Notes: generated by a model not told the origin, from the sequence alone. Numbered from the stretch's first letter, positions 1-6,334 are shown. The stretch is 8,606 bases of DNA from Gammaproteobacteria bacterium (GCA_003972855.1 QOAS01000091.1:1-8606), one strand, 5' to 3'. Made by a program: numbers and translations.

Positions 1-883
1 AGCGTCCCCTATGTGTATCTTCTTAACTCCATATTTGAAGGCAAGCTCCAAAATTAGATTGCTTACACTATGGGCGAAATGTCTTAGAAGTCTCTTTATC
101 TTTAACCACAACCTTGAAATTCTTTCTTCTAAAAAGTGGGTTAAAAATCCCTTTCTCCTTGCTCCTTCTAATCTGCTTTGTAGTCTTGCTATCCTTTTTA
201 GGTCTTTTCTTAACAAGCTTTTAAGCCCCTTTCCGTCAATTAAAAAGGGCTGTTTAACACCTTCTATTACTATTGCGAAAAAGTTAGAGGAGTTTGGGTC
301 TAAAACCATTACCCTTTTGCCTTTAATAGGTTTAGCTTCGTTTTGCGGTTTTTCGTAGATTATGTGAAGTTCAAACTCTTTACCTTTGGCTTTTGGAACG
401 AGTTGAACATTCTTAATCAGTTTTTCGTCCAGCTCTAAACCCGTATCTATCCAGAGGTATTTAAGCTCTATTCCGTGTTTCTCTTTTAGCCATTGTCTAA
501 GTTCTTTGGAAAGGGAAAGTCTAACTTTAGTTCCTACGATTTTAAAACCCGTTTTGTCATAGGTAAGCGTTCTATGAGGATTGGTTTTAGGTCTGAAATT
601 GGGAAATTTGGCGTTTCCGCTGAAGGCGTTTTTAAAAGCTCTAACGATTTCGTCCAAAACAATTTGAGCGGAGCGGGATTGAAGGCTTTTCAAATGCAGA
701 GAACTATCTTTTAGACTTGTTGTAAAGGTCGTAAGTGTTAATTTTTGCCTGTTTGGTTTTAACAAGGTAGAGAGCTTGGTTAAAGAGTTTTCCAGAGTGG
801 TAAGTGAGGTAGCCCAAAGTTATTTTGTATTCGGTAGGTATGTCGGTTAAAGCTATTGTGAGACATCTTAGAGGTTTTGGCAT
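1..883 (-). pseudogene. tnpB: Frameshifted IS200/IS605-family tnpB (RNA-guided nuclease / OrfB-type), 5' portion; continues beyond left edge
   Basis: Reading the minus strand from the ATG at 883-881 gives 59 residues (starting MPKPLRCLTIALTDIP, later YLTYHSGKLFNQALYLV and NTYDLYNK) before a TAG at 706-704. The homology continues without further stops in the next frame to position 1, with LHLKSLQSRSAQIVLDE, NPHRTLTYDKTGFKIVG, LWIDTGLELDEK and a RuvC-I-like VLDPNSSNFFAIV, whose Asp codon lies at 300-298. It ends at VKKIHIGDA in the RuvC-II region. The two frames join if one surplus base near 713-716 is removed, restoring NK-LKDSSLHL. The arginine-rich middle (LLRKDLKRIARLQSR, KIKRLLRH) fits TnpB. 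The zinc ribbon, RuvC-III and any 3' omega-RNA would lie outside the window. A start SD (AGAGGT, 896-891) is present. TnpB proteins are RNA-guided DNA nucleases encoded by IS200/IS605/IS607 elements; no tnpA is visible here. The frameshift suggests inactivation, unless it is a sequencing error. Confidence 0.88.
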
Positions 884-1029
884 TTAGGCTACCTCTTTAA
901 AAAGAGATTTTAAAACTACTTACGCAGGCGGTTTTGCGGGCTTTTAGTCTACAAAGGTTCTATAAACAACCCTTCGCCATTAAGTTAAAATTAACCCCCA
1001 ATTGCAAATAATATAGGAGGTTCCCCTTA
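884..1029. other. Intergenic region between tnpB and the carboxyltransferase gene
   Basis: This 146-bp gap should hold the 5' end of the tnpB element and the promoter of the downstream plus-strand gene. Visible are the 893-906 hairpin, a GC-rich patch around 922-941 (CGCAGGCGGTTTTGCGGGC) that stands out from AT-rich flanks and has a 4-bp CGCA/TGCG pairing, and an inverted repeat GTTAA-AA-TTAAC at 984-995. It also holds AATTGCAA at 1000-1007 and a strong SD AGGAGGT at 1015-1021. A TATAAA at 961-966 could be a -10 box, but no good -35 is seen 17 bp upstream. No element terminus could be fixed. Confidence 0.4.
893..906 (-). promoter_or_regulatory. Hairpin covering the tnpB Shine-Dalgarno sequence
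   Basis: The sequence CTCTTT-AA-AAAGAG is a perfect 6-bp inverted repeat. On the minus strand its 3' arm contains most of the AGAGGT SD sequence (896-891) that precedes the tnpB ATG at 883. Folding would hide the ribosome-binding site. IS200/IS605 elements carry subterminal hairpins, so this may instead be part of the element end. The stem is short and AT-rich, so it may be weak at high growth temperature. Confidence 0.35.
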
Positions 1030-2904
1030 ATGGGAGAAAATGTAAAAACCAAACGAAAGGTTGAATTTACCGATGTAACATGTAGGGATGGTATACAAAG
1101 TCTGTTGGCGACAAGGGTAAGAACGGAAGACCTCCTGCCCGCGGTGGAAAAATTGGATAAACTCGGCTTTTGGTCTTTGGAAGTTTGGGGAGGAGCCACC
1201 TTTGATGTATGCCTTAGATATTTGAAAGAAGACCCTTGGGAGAGGCTTAGAAAATTCAGGGAAGTGGCGAAAAACACCCGTCTTGAAATGCTCGTTAGAG
1301 GGCAATCGCTCGTTGGATACCGCCATTATCCCGACGATGTCGTAGATGCCTTTATTAAAAAGGCGGTGGATAACGGAATAGATGTTGTTAGGGTTTTTGA
1401 CGCCCTCAACGACGTAAGAAATATGGAGAGGGTTATAAAGTCCGCCAAAGAGTCTGGGGCTATCGTAAAAGGTGCCATTTCCTATACGATATCTCCCGTT
1501 CACACGATAGATAAATACATTGAAATAGCCAAAGAGCTTGCGGACCTTGGTGTGGACATCATCTCCATAAAGGATATGGCGGGATTGCTCTCTCCGTATG
1601 TCGCCTATGAGCTTGTTAAAAGATTAAAAGAGGAAATAGGATTACCCGTTCACGTTCACGCTCAAACCACTTCCGCATTGGCAATGATGGCATATCTCAA
1701 GGCGGTTGAAGCGGGAGCGGATATCATAGACACCGATTGTTACTCTATGTCCCTGCAAACCGCCCACCCGACCGGTGAGGCAATGATTTACGCCCTTAAG
1801 GAGTTTGGTTACGAAATTTCCGTTGATATGCAAGGTTATAAGGAAGTCGGCGACTATATGGTTAATGTAAGAAAGAAATACAAAAAATACGACGTGGCAC
1901 CTCCTTGGCCCGACGTGGACGTGCTTATTCACCAAATTCCGGGTGGAATGATAACCAACTTCATGTCCCAATTGAAGGAACAGGGGTTGGAGGATAAACT
2001 CAACGAGGTTCTTGAGGAGGTTGTTAGGGTTAGGGAAGATTTGGGATATCCGCCGTTGGTAACCCCCACCTCCCAAATAGTGGGAACCCAAGCCCTTATG
2101 AACGTTATTCACGGAGAACGCTACAAAGTAATAACCAAAGAGGTTAAAGATTACGTTAAAGGTCTTTACGGAAGACCTCCCGCACCCATAAAAGAGGAGC
2201 TTATAAAAAAGATTTTGGGGGACGAAAAACCTATTTACGATATACGACCCGCCGACCTTTTAGAGCCTATGCTTGACAAAATAAGGAAGGAGGCTACCGA
2301 AGCGGGGGCAAGAACCGAGGAAGATATCCTCTCCTATGCGATACTGCCCGTTGTGGCAAAAGAGTTCTTTGAGTGGAGAGAAAAATTTAAAAATGGCGAA
2401 GTTCCTCCTCCCGAAGTAGAAGAAAGCCTCGGAGAAGTTCCCCAAGAATGCCTTGCACCTTACGAGTTTCAAGTTACGGTTCACGGGGAAACTTACAACG
2501 TTGAGATAGCGGGTGTAGGCGAAAAGACTCCCGCGGGAAGACCTTACTTCATAAGAATTGACGGTAGATTGGAAGAGGTAATGGTTCAACCCATTAGGGA
2601 GGCGGAGGTTATAAGCGGACAATTTAGCGAAACTCCCGAAGGAACCATAGCGGTTGGAAAACGCCCTAGACCCAAAGGTGTCGGCGATGTCTCTTCTCCC
2701 GTATCGGGTAAGGTTACCGAAATTAAGGTCAATGTGGGAGACGAGGTTAAGGAAGGTGATGTTCTGCTCATAGTGGAAGCTATGAAAATGGCAAACGAGG
2801 TTCACGCACCCGTAAGCGGAACGGTTGAGGAGATACTTGTAAGGGTAGGAGAACACGTAAACCCCGATGAGGTGCTTATAAGAATTAAACCCAAGAAAAA
2901 GTGA
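1030..2904 (+). CDS. Biotin-dependent carboxyltransferase subunit with C-terminal biotin carrier domain (pyruvate carboxylase subunit B / 2-oxoglutarate carboxylase large subunit / OadA-like)
   Basis: This 624-residue protein transfers carboxyl from carboxybiotin to a 2-oxo acid. Residues ~11-300 form the HMG-CoA-lyase-like TIM barrel. The opening motif is DVTCRDGIQS, with predicted metal-ligand Asp15. MLVRGQSLVGYRHYPDD follows near 88-103, and IKDMAGL carries the predicted carboxylated Lys181. Residues ~300-470 are the conserved carboxylase region (PGGMITNFMSQL). A linker and beta-rich segment follow, then a biotinyl domain from ~553 with VEAMKM; Lys586 is the biotinylation site, 38 residues from the C-terminus. 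Length matches stand-alone PycB/OadA/CfiA subunits (about 570-650). The start has a strong SD (AGGAGGT, 8 nt away). No biotin carboxylase partner gene (pycA/cfiB) adjoins it, and no sodium-pump subunits are seen, so carboxylation is favoured over OadA-type decarboxylation. Pyruvate and 2-oxoglutarate cannot be separated by eye. Unusually, the canonical second metal His of H-x-H is Gln212. Confidence 0.93.
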   Translation: MGENVKTKRKVEFTDVTCRDGIQSLLATRVRTEDLLPAVEKLDKLGFWSLEVWGGATFDVCLRYLKEDPWERLRKFREVAKNTRLEMLVRGQSLVGYRHYPDDVVDAFIKKAVDNGIDVVRVFDALNDVRNMERVIKSAKESGAIVKGAISYTISPVHTIDKYIEIAKELADLGVDIISIKDMAGLLSPYVAYELVKRLKEEIGLPVHVHAQTTSALAMMAYLKAVEAGADIIDTDCYSMSLQTAHPTGEAMIYALKEFGYEISVDMQGYKEVGDYMVNVRKKYKKYDVAPPWPDVDVLIHQIPGGMITNFMSQLKEQGLEDKLNEVLEEVVRVREDLGYPPLVTPTSQIVGTQALMNVIHGERYKVITKEVKDYVKGLYGRPPAPIKEELIKKILGDEKPIYDIRPADLLEPMLDKIRKEATEAGARTEEDILSYAILPVVAKEFFEWREKFKNGEVPPPEVEESLGEVPQECLAPYEFQVTVHGETYNVEIAGVGEKTPAGRPYFIRIDGRLEEVMVQPIREAEVISGQFSETPEGTIAVGKRPRPKGVGDVSSPVSGKVTEIKVNVGDEVKEGDVLLIVEAMKMANEVHAPVSGTVEEILVRVGEHVNPDEVLIRIKPKKK

Positions 2905-2922
2905 GATTTTTTCTTTTTCTTT
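2893..2922 (+). terminator. Possible weak terminator at the end of the carboxyltransferase gene
   Basis: AAGAAAAAG (2893-2901) can pair with CTTTTTCTT (2913-2921) around an 11-nt loop that includes the TGA stop and a T6 run; the segment after the stop is a pyrimidine tract. The stem is almost all A-T and no T-run follows its 3' arm, so this is a poor intrinsic terminator. Read-through into the next gene 50 bp downstream is possible. Confidence 0.25.
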
Positions 2923-2941
2923 CAACCTTCGCAGTCCAAAA

Positions 2942-2953
2942 TAATTGCAATTA
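2942..2953. promoter_or_regulatory. 12-bp perfect palindrome TAATTGCAATTA directly before the glycosylase start codon
   Basis: The palindrome ends one base before the ATG at 2955 and occupies the place where an SD would be expected; no SD is seen there. Eight bases of it (AATTGCAA) recur at 1000-1007, upstream of the preceding gene. It could be an operator, or a chance AT-rich palindrome. Confidence 0.3.
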
Positions 2954-2954
2954 A

Positions 2955-3671
2955 ATGAAGCAAAACCAACTTTACGAGGTTTTAAAGGAATTTACCTTAG
3001 AAGATGCCCTCCTTTTGGAAACCTTTGACCGTCAGTATAAAGCTTTGGAAAGGCTACACCACGCGCTCGCAAACAACGAACTTTTCTTAAAACTGGTGGT
3101 GGTTAATGCCCTTCTATCTTACCAATTACCGACCAAGGGAGAGGTTTATTGGGAAAACTTCGGAAGCTTCTTTGCGAAAAATCCATCTTTGGAGGAATTT
3201 GGCGAATTTTTAAAGAGATACAACAATAGGTTTTTGAATTCAAAATTGAAGAGACTACAGAGGGTTTTAAAGGCTGTCAAAAAACTGACAAAGGAAGAAT
3301 TAATAAGATTTTGCAAAGACCCTAAGGGGTTATTAGACTACCTATCCGCCCAATTGAATCAGGAAAAAACAGCTAAAACTTTGGTTTTTGCGGTAAAAAT
3401 GTTTATTTACGCGTGCAGAATAGCAAGCGGAAAAAATATTACCGCACCGTTTGAAATAGAAATTCCTTTGGACGTAAGGTTAAGAAAAATTTCCGAGAGT
3501 TTGGAGTTTTGGAGAAATCTATCCCTAAAAACGAACATTCCGCCCCTCCACTTGGATACCCTTATATGGGTTACCATGGGAGCGGATAAAAGTTTTTGGG
3601 AAAATCTCCCTACTGGGCTAAAGGAAAAAGTGGTAAAACTGAAAGAGGTTCTAAAAAAACTAATCTTGTGA
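2955..3671 (+). CDS. AGOG-family N-glycosylase/DNA lyase (archaeal-type 8-oxoguanine DNA glycosylase)
   Basis: This 238-residue protein resembles archaeal AGOG (the Pyrobaculum enzyme is about 256 residues), which removes 8-oxoguanine from DNA and cleaves the abasic site through a lysine Schiff base. Recognisable blocks in order are VNALLSYQLPTKGEVYWENF (about 50-69), AKTLVFAVKMFIYA (140-153), PFEIEIPLDVRL (165-176) and NIPPLHLDTLIWV (194-206). By alignment with the remembered Pyrobaculum sequence, Lys141 (before TLVF) matches catalytic Lys140 and Asp173 (IPLDVR) matches Asp172, so the active site looks intact. No SD precedes the ATG; a 12-bp palindrome sits there instead, and no other in-frame ATG lies near. 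The gene follows the carboxyltransferase gene by 50 bp on the same strand. Its last 12 bp overlap the 3' end of convergent nusA. Presence in a bacterium suggests ancient exchange with archaea, which is inference. Confidence 0.88.
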   Translation: MKQNQLYEVLKEFTLEDALLLETFDRQYKALERLHHALANNELFLKLVVVNALLSYQLPTKGEVYWENFGSFFAKNPSLEEFGEFLKRYNNRFLNSKLKRLQRVLKAVKKLTKEELIRFCKDPKGLLDYLSAQLNQEKTAKTLVFAVKMFIYACRIASGKNITAPFEIEIPLDVRLRKISESLEFWRNLSLKTNIPPLHLDTLIWVTMGADKSFWENLPTGLKEKVVKLKEVLKKLIL

Positions 3672-4841
3672 AGGGTTTTGAGAAAGGCTTTCTATTTTTT
3701 TATAATCGCTTTCGGAAAATACATCTATGTGGTAACCGGTAAGTCTGTGAACCAATTTTACGTTGGAGCCTTTTTTTCCTATTGCCAGAGAAAGCTGGTT
3801 GTCGGGGACAACCACTTCCGCCCTCTTTTGTTTTATAACCACCTTTGAAACTTTGGCGGGAACCATGGCGTTTTTTATAAGCTCCTCCGGTTTATCGGAA
3901 AACCTAACTATGTCTATCTTTTCCCCCGAAAGTTCTTTGGATACCGGTTGAACCCTTTCCCCTTTTACTCCGAGGATAACCCCCACGGGGTCTACCTTAC
4001 TGTCTTTGGAAAGAACCAACACCTTTGCCCTTTCGCCGGGTTCTCTTACGACCTTTTTAATTTCAATTTTTCCTTCCTCTATTTCCGCAATTTCCCTTTC
4101 CAAAAGTTTTCTCAAAAAGAGAGGGTGGGTTCGGGAAAGAACCAAATGGGGTTTTCCCCTCCTCTTTTCAACCCTCCAGAGGAGGGCTTTGATACGGTCG
4201 TTAACCTTGTAAGTTTCGGAAGGAATTTGCTCCTTTTTGGGTAAAACCGCCTCTATCTTTCCGAGGTCTACAATTAGGTCTCCAGAGGGTAAAACCTTTC
4301 TTACCAGTCCGTAAACTATGTCGCCTTCCAACTCTTTAAATTCCCTATAGGTTTGTTCCTTTATAGCCTGATTCAGTTCCTTTAAAAAGGTTTCCTTTGC
4401 CGCTTTGGCGGCGTAAAAGTCCACCTCCTCGGGTGAAATTTCCAAAGGTATAAGAACCAACTTTGTGCGGTCTCCGCTTTCTACCGAAAGCTCCTCGGGG
4501 ACTTCCTTAAATATAAAGGTTCCCTTTTCGGTTTTTACCTTCAGTCCACCCCTGTGGGATAAAACCGTTCCTTCCAAACGCCTATAGCGGTCTATATCTA
4601 CTATTTGTCCCTCTTGGCGTTTTCTCTTTAAAAAGACTCCTTCCAACTCCACGAGGTAGGGTTTTATACCCTCCTCCGTAAATTCCACTATTAGATTTCC
4701 CTTTATTCCCTTCCCCTTTTTTATAGCGGTAACTATGGCATCTTTTAGAGCCTTTTCAACCAAACTCTCCTTTACGTCCCTTTCCCGGGCTATCTGTTCT
4801 ATCAGTTTTTTTAACTGTTGGAGACCTATTTTTCCCGTCAT
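3660..4841 (-). CDS. nusA: Transcription termination/antitermination factor NusA
   Basis: NusA binds RNA polymerase near the flap and exit channel and modulates pausing, termination and antitermination. From the chosen start the protein has 393 residues. The N-terminal polymerase-binding domain (about 1-165) begins GKIGLQQLKKLIEQIARERD and closes with EISPEEVDFYAAKAAKE. The S1 domain (about 172-235) begins GDIVYGLVRKVLPSGDLIVD. KH1 (about 273-315) carries GVKG at 291-294, and KH2 (about 333-376) carries GKKG at 355-358. No C-terminal acidic repeats are present. The ATG at 4841 is preferred because GGAGAG lies 4 nt upstream and the N-terminus then matches family length. The alternative ATG at 4889 adds 16 residues and overlaps the rimP stop by 7 nt, as ATGGTAA. 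It follows rimP, the classic order, but the next gene is convergent, so infB/rbfA do not follow. Its stop overlaps the AGOG gene. Confidence 0.96.
   Translation of the reverse strand: MTGKIGLQQLKKLIEQIARERDVKESLVEKALKDAIVTAIKKGKGIKGNLIVEFTEEGIKPYLVELEGVFLKRKRQEGQIVDIDRYRRLEGTVLSHRGGLKVKTEKGTFIFKEVPEELSVESGDRTKLVLIPLEISPEEVDFYAAKAAKETFLKELNQAIKEQTYREFKELEGDIVYGLVRKVLPSGDLIVDLGKIEAVLPKKEQIPSETYKVNDRIKALLWRVEKRRGKPHLVLSRTHPLFLRKLLEREIAEIEEGKIEIKKVVREPGERAKVLVLSKDSKVDPVGVILGVKGERVQPVSKELSGEKIDIVRFSDKPEELIKNAMVPAKVSKVVIKQKRAEVVVPDNQLSLAIGKKGSNVKLVHRLTGYHIDVFSESDYKKIESLSQNPSQD
3681..3701 (+). terminator. Possible intrinsic terminator after the AGOG gene, lying inside the nusA 3' end
   Basis: Ten bases after the AGOG TGA, AGAAAGGCTTTCT (3681-3693) can form a 5-bp stem with a GGC loop. 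It is followed by A and a T7 run (3695-3701). Position and T-run fit a plus-strand terminator. The stem is short with a single G-C pair, and the sequence also encodes the C-terminus of NusA on the other strand, so it is uncertain. Confidence 0.35.
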
Positions 4842-4845
4842 TTTT

Positions 4846-4851
4846 CTCTCC
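4846..4851 (-). promoter_or_regulatory. Shine-Dalgarno sequence deciding the nusA start
   Basis: On the minus strand GGAGAG is followed by AAAA and the ATG at 4841. The upstream candidate ATG at 4889 has only the weaker GGAAG in front of it. This favours the shorter NusA. Confidence 0.55.
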
Positions 4852-4882
4852 GCCAATCTTTTAAAAATGTAGCCTTTTAAAA

Positions 4883-5362
4883 TTACCATTCAACTTCCAA
4901 CCGAGCCTTTGCAATAACGCTTAGGGGAATATGCACCAGCTCTTGGCTACCTTTAATTCGGATTTTCAAAACTTCGTTTTCAATGTCGTCTATAAAACCG
5001 ACAATTTCCCTCTTTCCTTCTACGGGTTCCCTCGTAATCACCTTTATTAGTCTCCCTATGAAAAAGGCAAAGTGTTCGGGCTTTTTAAGTTCGCGGGTAA
5101 GACCGGGAGAGGTTACCTCAAGGTTGTAGGAGTGGGGTATGAAATCCTCCACATCCAAAAGGGGGCTTATCGTTCTACTAAGCCTTTCAAGGTCTGCTAA
5201 ACTAACCCCACCGAATTTGTCCACTATAACCCTTAAAGTCCAACCCCTACCTTCGGGTTTAAATTCAACATCAAACAACCTAAGTCCCTGCTCTTTTACT
5301 ATATCCTTAATAAGTTCCTTTGTTTTCTCCTCAATCCACTCGCGGTCTTTGGAAAAACCCAT
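4883..5362 (-). CDS. rimP: Ribosome maturation factor RimP
   Basis: This 159-residue protein is the usual RimP length. RimP binds the 30S subunit and S12 and helps late 16S assembly. The N-terminal alpha/beta domain (about 1-88) has FDVEFKPEGRGWTLRVIVDK, then GGVSLADLERLSRTISPLLD and the family signature YNLEVTSPGLTREL. The C-terminal SH3-like domain (about 92-159) includes IVGFIDDIENEVLKIRI. The gene sits 18 bp after fliM and immediately before nusA, the conserved rimP-nusA order. No clear SD precedes its ATG (upstream is CATACATTTTCTTTTT), so translation may depend on coupling to fliM. Confidence 0.96.
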   Translation of the reverse strand: MGFSKDREWIEEKTKELIKDIVKEQGLRLFDVEFKPEGRGWTLRVIVDKFGGVSLADLERLSRTISPLLDVEDFIPHSYNLEVTSPGLTRELKKPEHFAFFIGRLIKVITREPVEGKREIVGFIDDIENEVLKIRIKGSQELVHIPLSVIAKARLEVEW

Positions 5363-5380
5363 AAAAAGAAAATGTATGCG

Positions 5381-6331
5381 TTATTCGTTGAACCACCGGA
5401 GGAACATAAGGGCATAAAACCCTTGGTGTCTACCTAAATATCCTTCCATCACGGGGTTGTCCTCTATATAAGCCCTAACCGGTTTGTTGGCAAATTCCTC
5501 CAAAAGTATCGTATCGCCTATTTTCCAATCAAGGATTTTCTCCAAAGTTTTGGGCGGAGCGTGTAAAACCACCTTTATGGGAATTTCCGCAGTCCTTACC
5601 GCTTTCCAAATAACCTTTCTGTAATCTTCTTCCTCTTCCGCTGAACCCATAAATATGTGAACTATGGGTTCTACGGTTTCCTCATCAATCATTAGATAGA
5701 AGGTTTCGCTATCTTCCTCGGTGAAGTTTAAGGTAAATTCGGTAACGAGTAACTTTTTATCGGTGAGGTTAAATTTGGCAAGGGACTTATCGGTATCGTG
5801 GTCCACCATTTCAATTTGAACTTTGTAGAATTCCGAAAATTGTTTTTCCAAAGTTTTCAAAATGGTGGAGAAAACCTTTTCAAGTATCTTGTATTCGGTG
5901 GAGGTTATTACGTTCTTTTCAACCTTCGGAGTTCCCGCCTCTCCTCCGAGCAGGATGCTTATAAGGGAAAAGAGAAATTGGGTTCTAAAGGCTAAAACAC
6001 CGTAAGAGGGAAGGGGTTTTATCCTAAAAGCGACAAAAAACATATCGTCGTCTATCTGTTCCATACATTGCCTGTATTTGACCAATTGGGTTTTACCCTT
6101 TTCAACTTTGGACACTTCAAGTCCTATACGGATTAAAGCTCCCTTGAGGAGGAGGGAAAATACCTTTAAAGCATGCTCAAGGAGGGGAAGCTGGGAGAGG
6201 TCTATTCTCTCCAATTGGTCAAAGGGAAAAGGTTTATAGGAAACCTCCTCAATCTCTTTTTTGTTTTCCTCCTCGTATATCTGCTTTATCCTCTCTATCT
6301 CCTCGGGAGAAAGTTCAATGTTTTCATCCAT
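5381..6331 (-). CDS. fliM: Flagellar motor switch protein FliM
   Basis: This 316-residue protein is slightly short of the usual ~330. FliM forms the middle of the flagellar C-ring, linking FliG to FliN and switching rotation direction. The CheC-like middle domain (about 45-235) contains the characteristic Gly-Gly of ISILLGGEAG (129-130). The C-terminal SpoA domain (about 245-316) has AEIPIKVVLHAPPKTLEKIL, WKIGDTILLEE and GRHQGFYALMF. The N-terminus begins MDENIELSPEEIERIKQIY, where family members usually have an LSQ-x-EID-x-LL CheY-binding peptide; the match is only partial. It lies between hfq and rimP with no other flagellar genes near. No SD is visible before the ATG at 6331; the upstream sequence is AT-rich with an imperfect palindrome. 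Confidence 0.9.
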   Translation of the reverse strand: MDENIELSPEEIERIKQIYEEENKKEIEEVSYKPFPFDQLERIDLSQLPLLEHALKVFSLLLKGALIRIGLEVSKVEKGKTQLVKYRQCMEQIDDDMFFVAFRIKPLPSYGVLAFRTQFLFSLISILLGGEAGTPKVEKNVITSTEYKILEKVFSTILKTLEKQFSEFYKVQIEMVDHDTDKSLAKFNLTDKKLLVTEFTLNFTEEDSETFYLMIDEETVEPIVHIFMGSAEEEEDYRKVIWKAVRTAEIPIKVVLHAPPKTLEKILDWKIGDTILLEEFANKPVRAYIEDNPVMEGYLGRHQGFYALMFLRWFNE

Positions 6332-6334
6332 TAG

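Noticed and set aside
11..358. Open reading frame of 115 codons on the plus strand
   Set aside because: It lies antisense to the recognisable TnpB homology on the minus strand, has low-complexity Leu/Ser/Lys composition and no SD; it is a shadow frame.
493..714. Plus-strand open frame of 73 codons
   Set aside because: It is antisense to the TnpB middle region, whose minus-strand translation matches the family throughout.
704..721. Programmed -1 ribosomal frameshift in tnpB
   Set aside because: The frames require a +1 shift (or removal of one base); the usual -1 slippery heptamer and downstream stem are not present.
961..966. TATAAA as a -10 box for the carboxyltransferase gene
   Set aside because: The expected -35 position holds no TTGACA-like sequence, and other AT-rich candidates exist; not enough to call a promoter.
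1002..1006. TTGCA as a sigma-54 -12 element
   Set aside because: No GG is found at the required -24 spacing upstream.
1027..1503. Minus-strand open frames across the carboxyltransferase gene (also 1642-2112 and 2260-2925)
   Set aside because: They are antisense to a clear, intact biotin-dependent carboxyltransferase and show no recognisable domains.
3948..4244. Plus-strand open frames inside nusA
   Set aside because: They are Phe/Ser/Pro-rich complements of purine-rich nusA codons; NusA S1 and KH domains on the minus strand are unambiguous.
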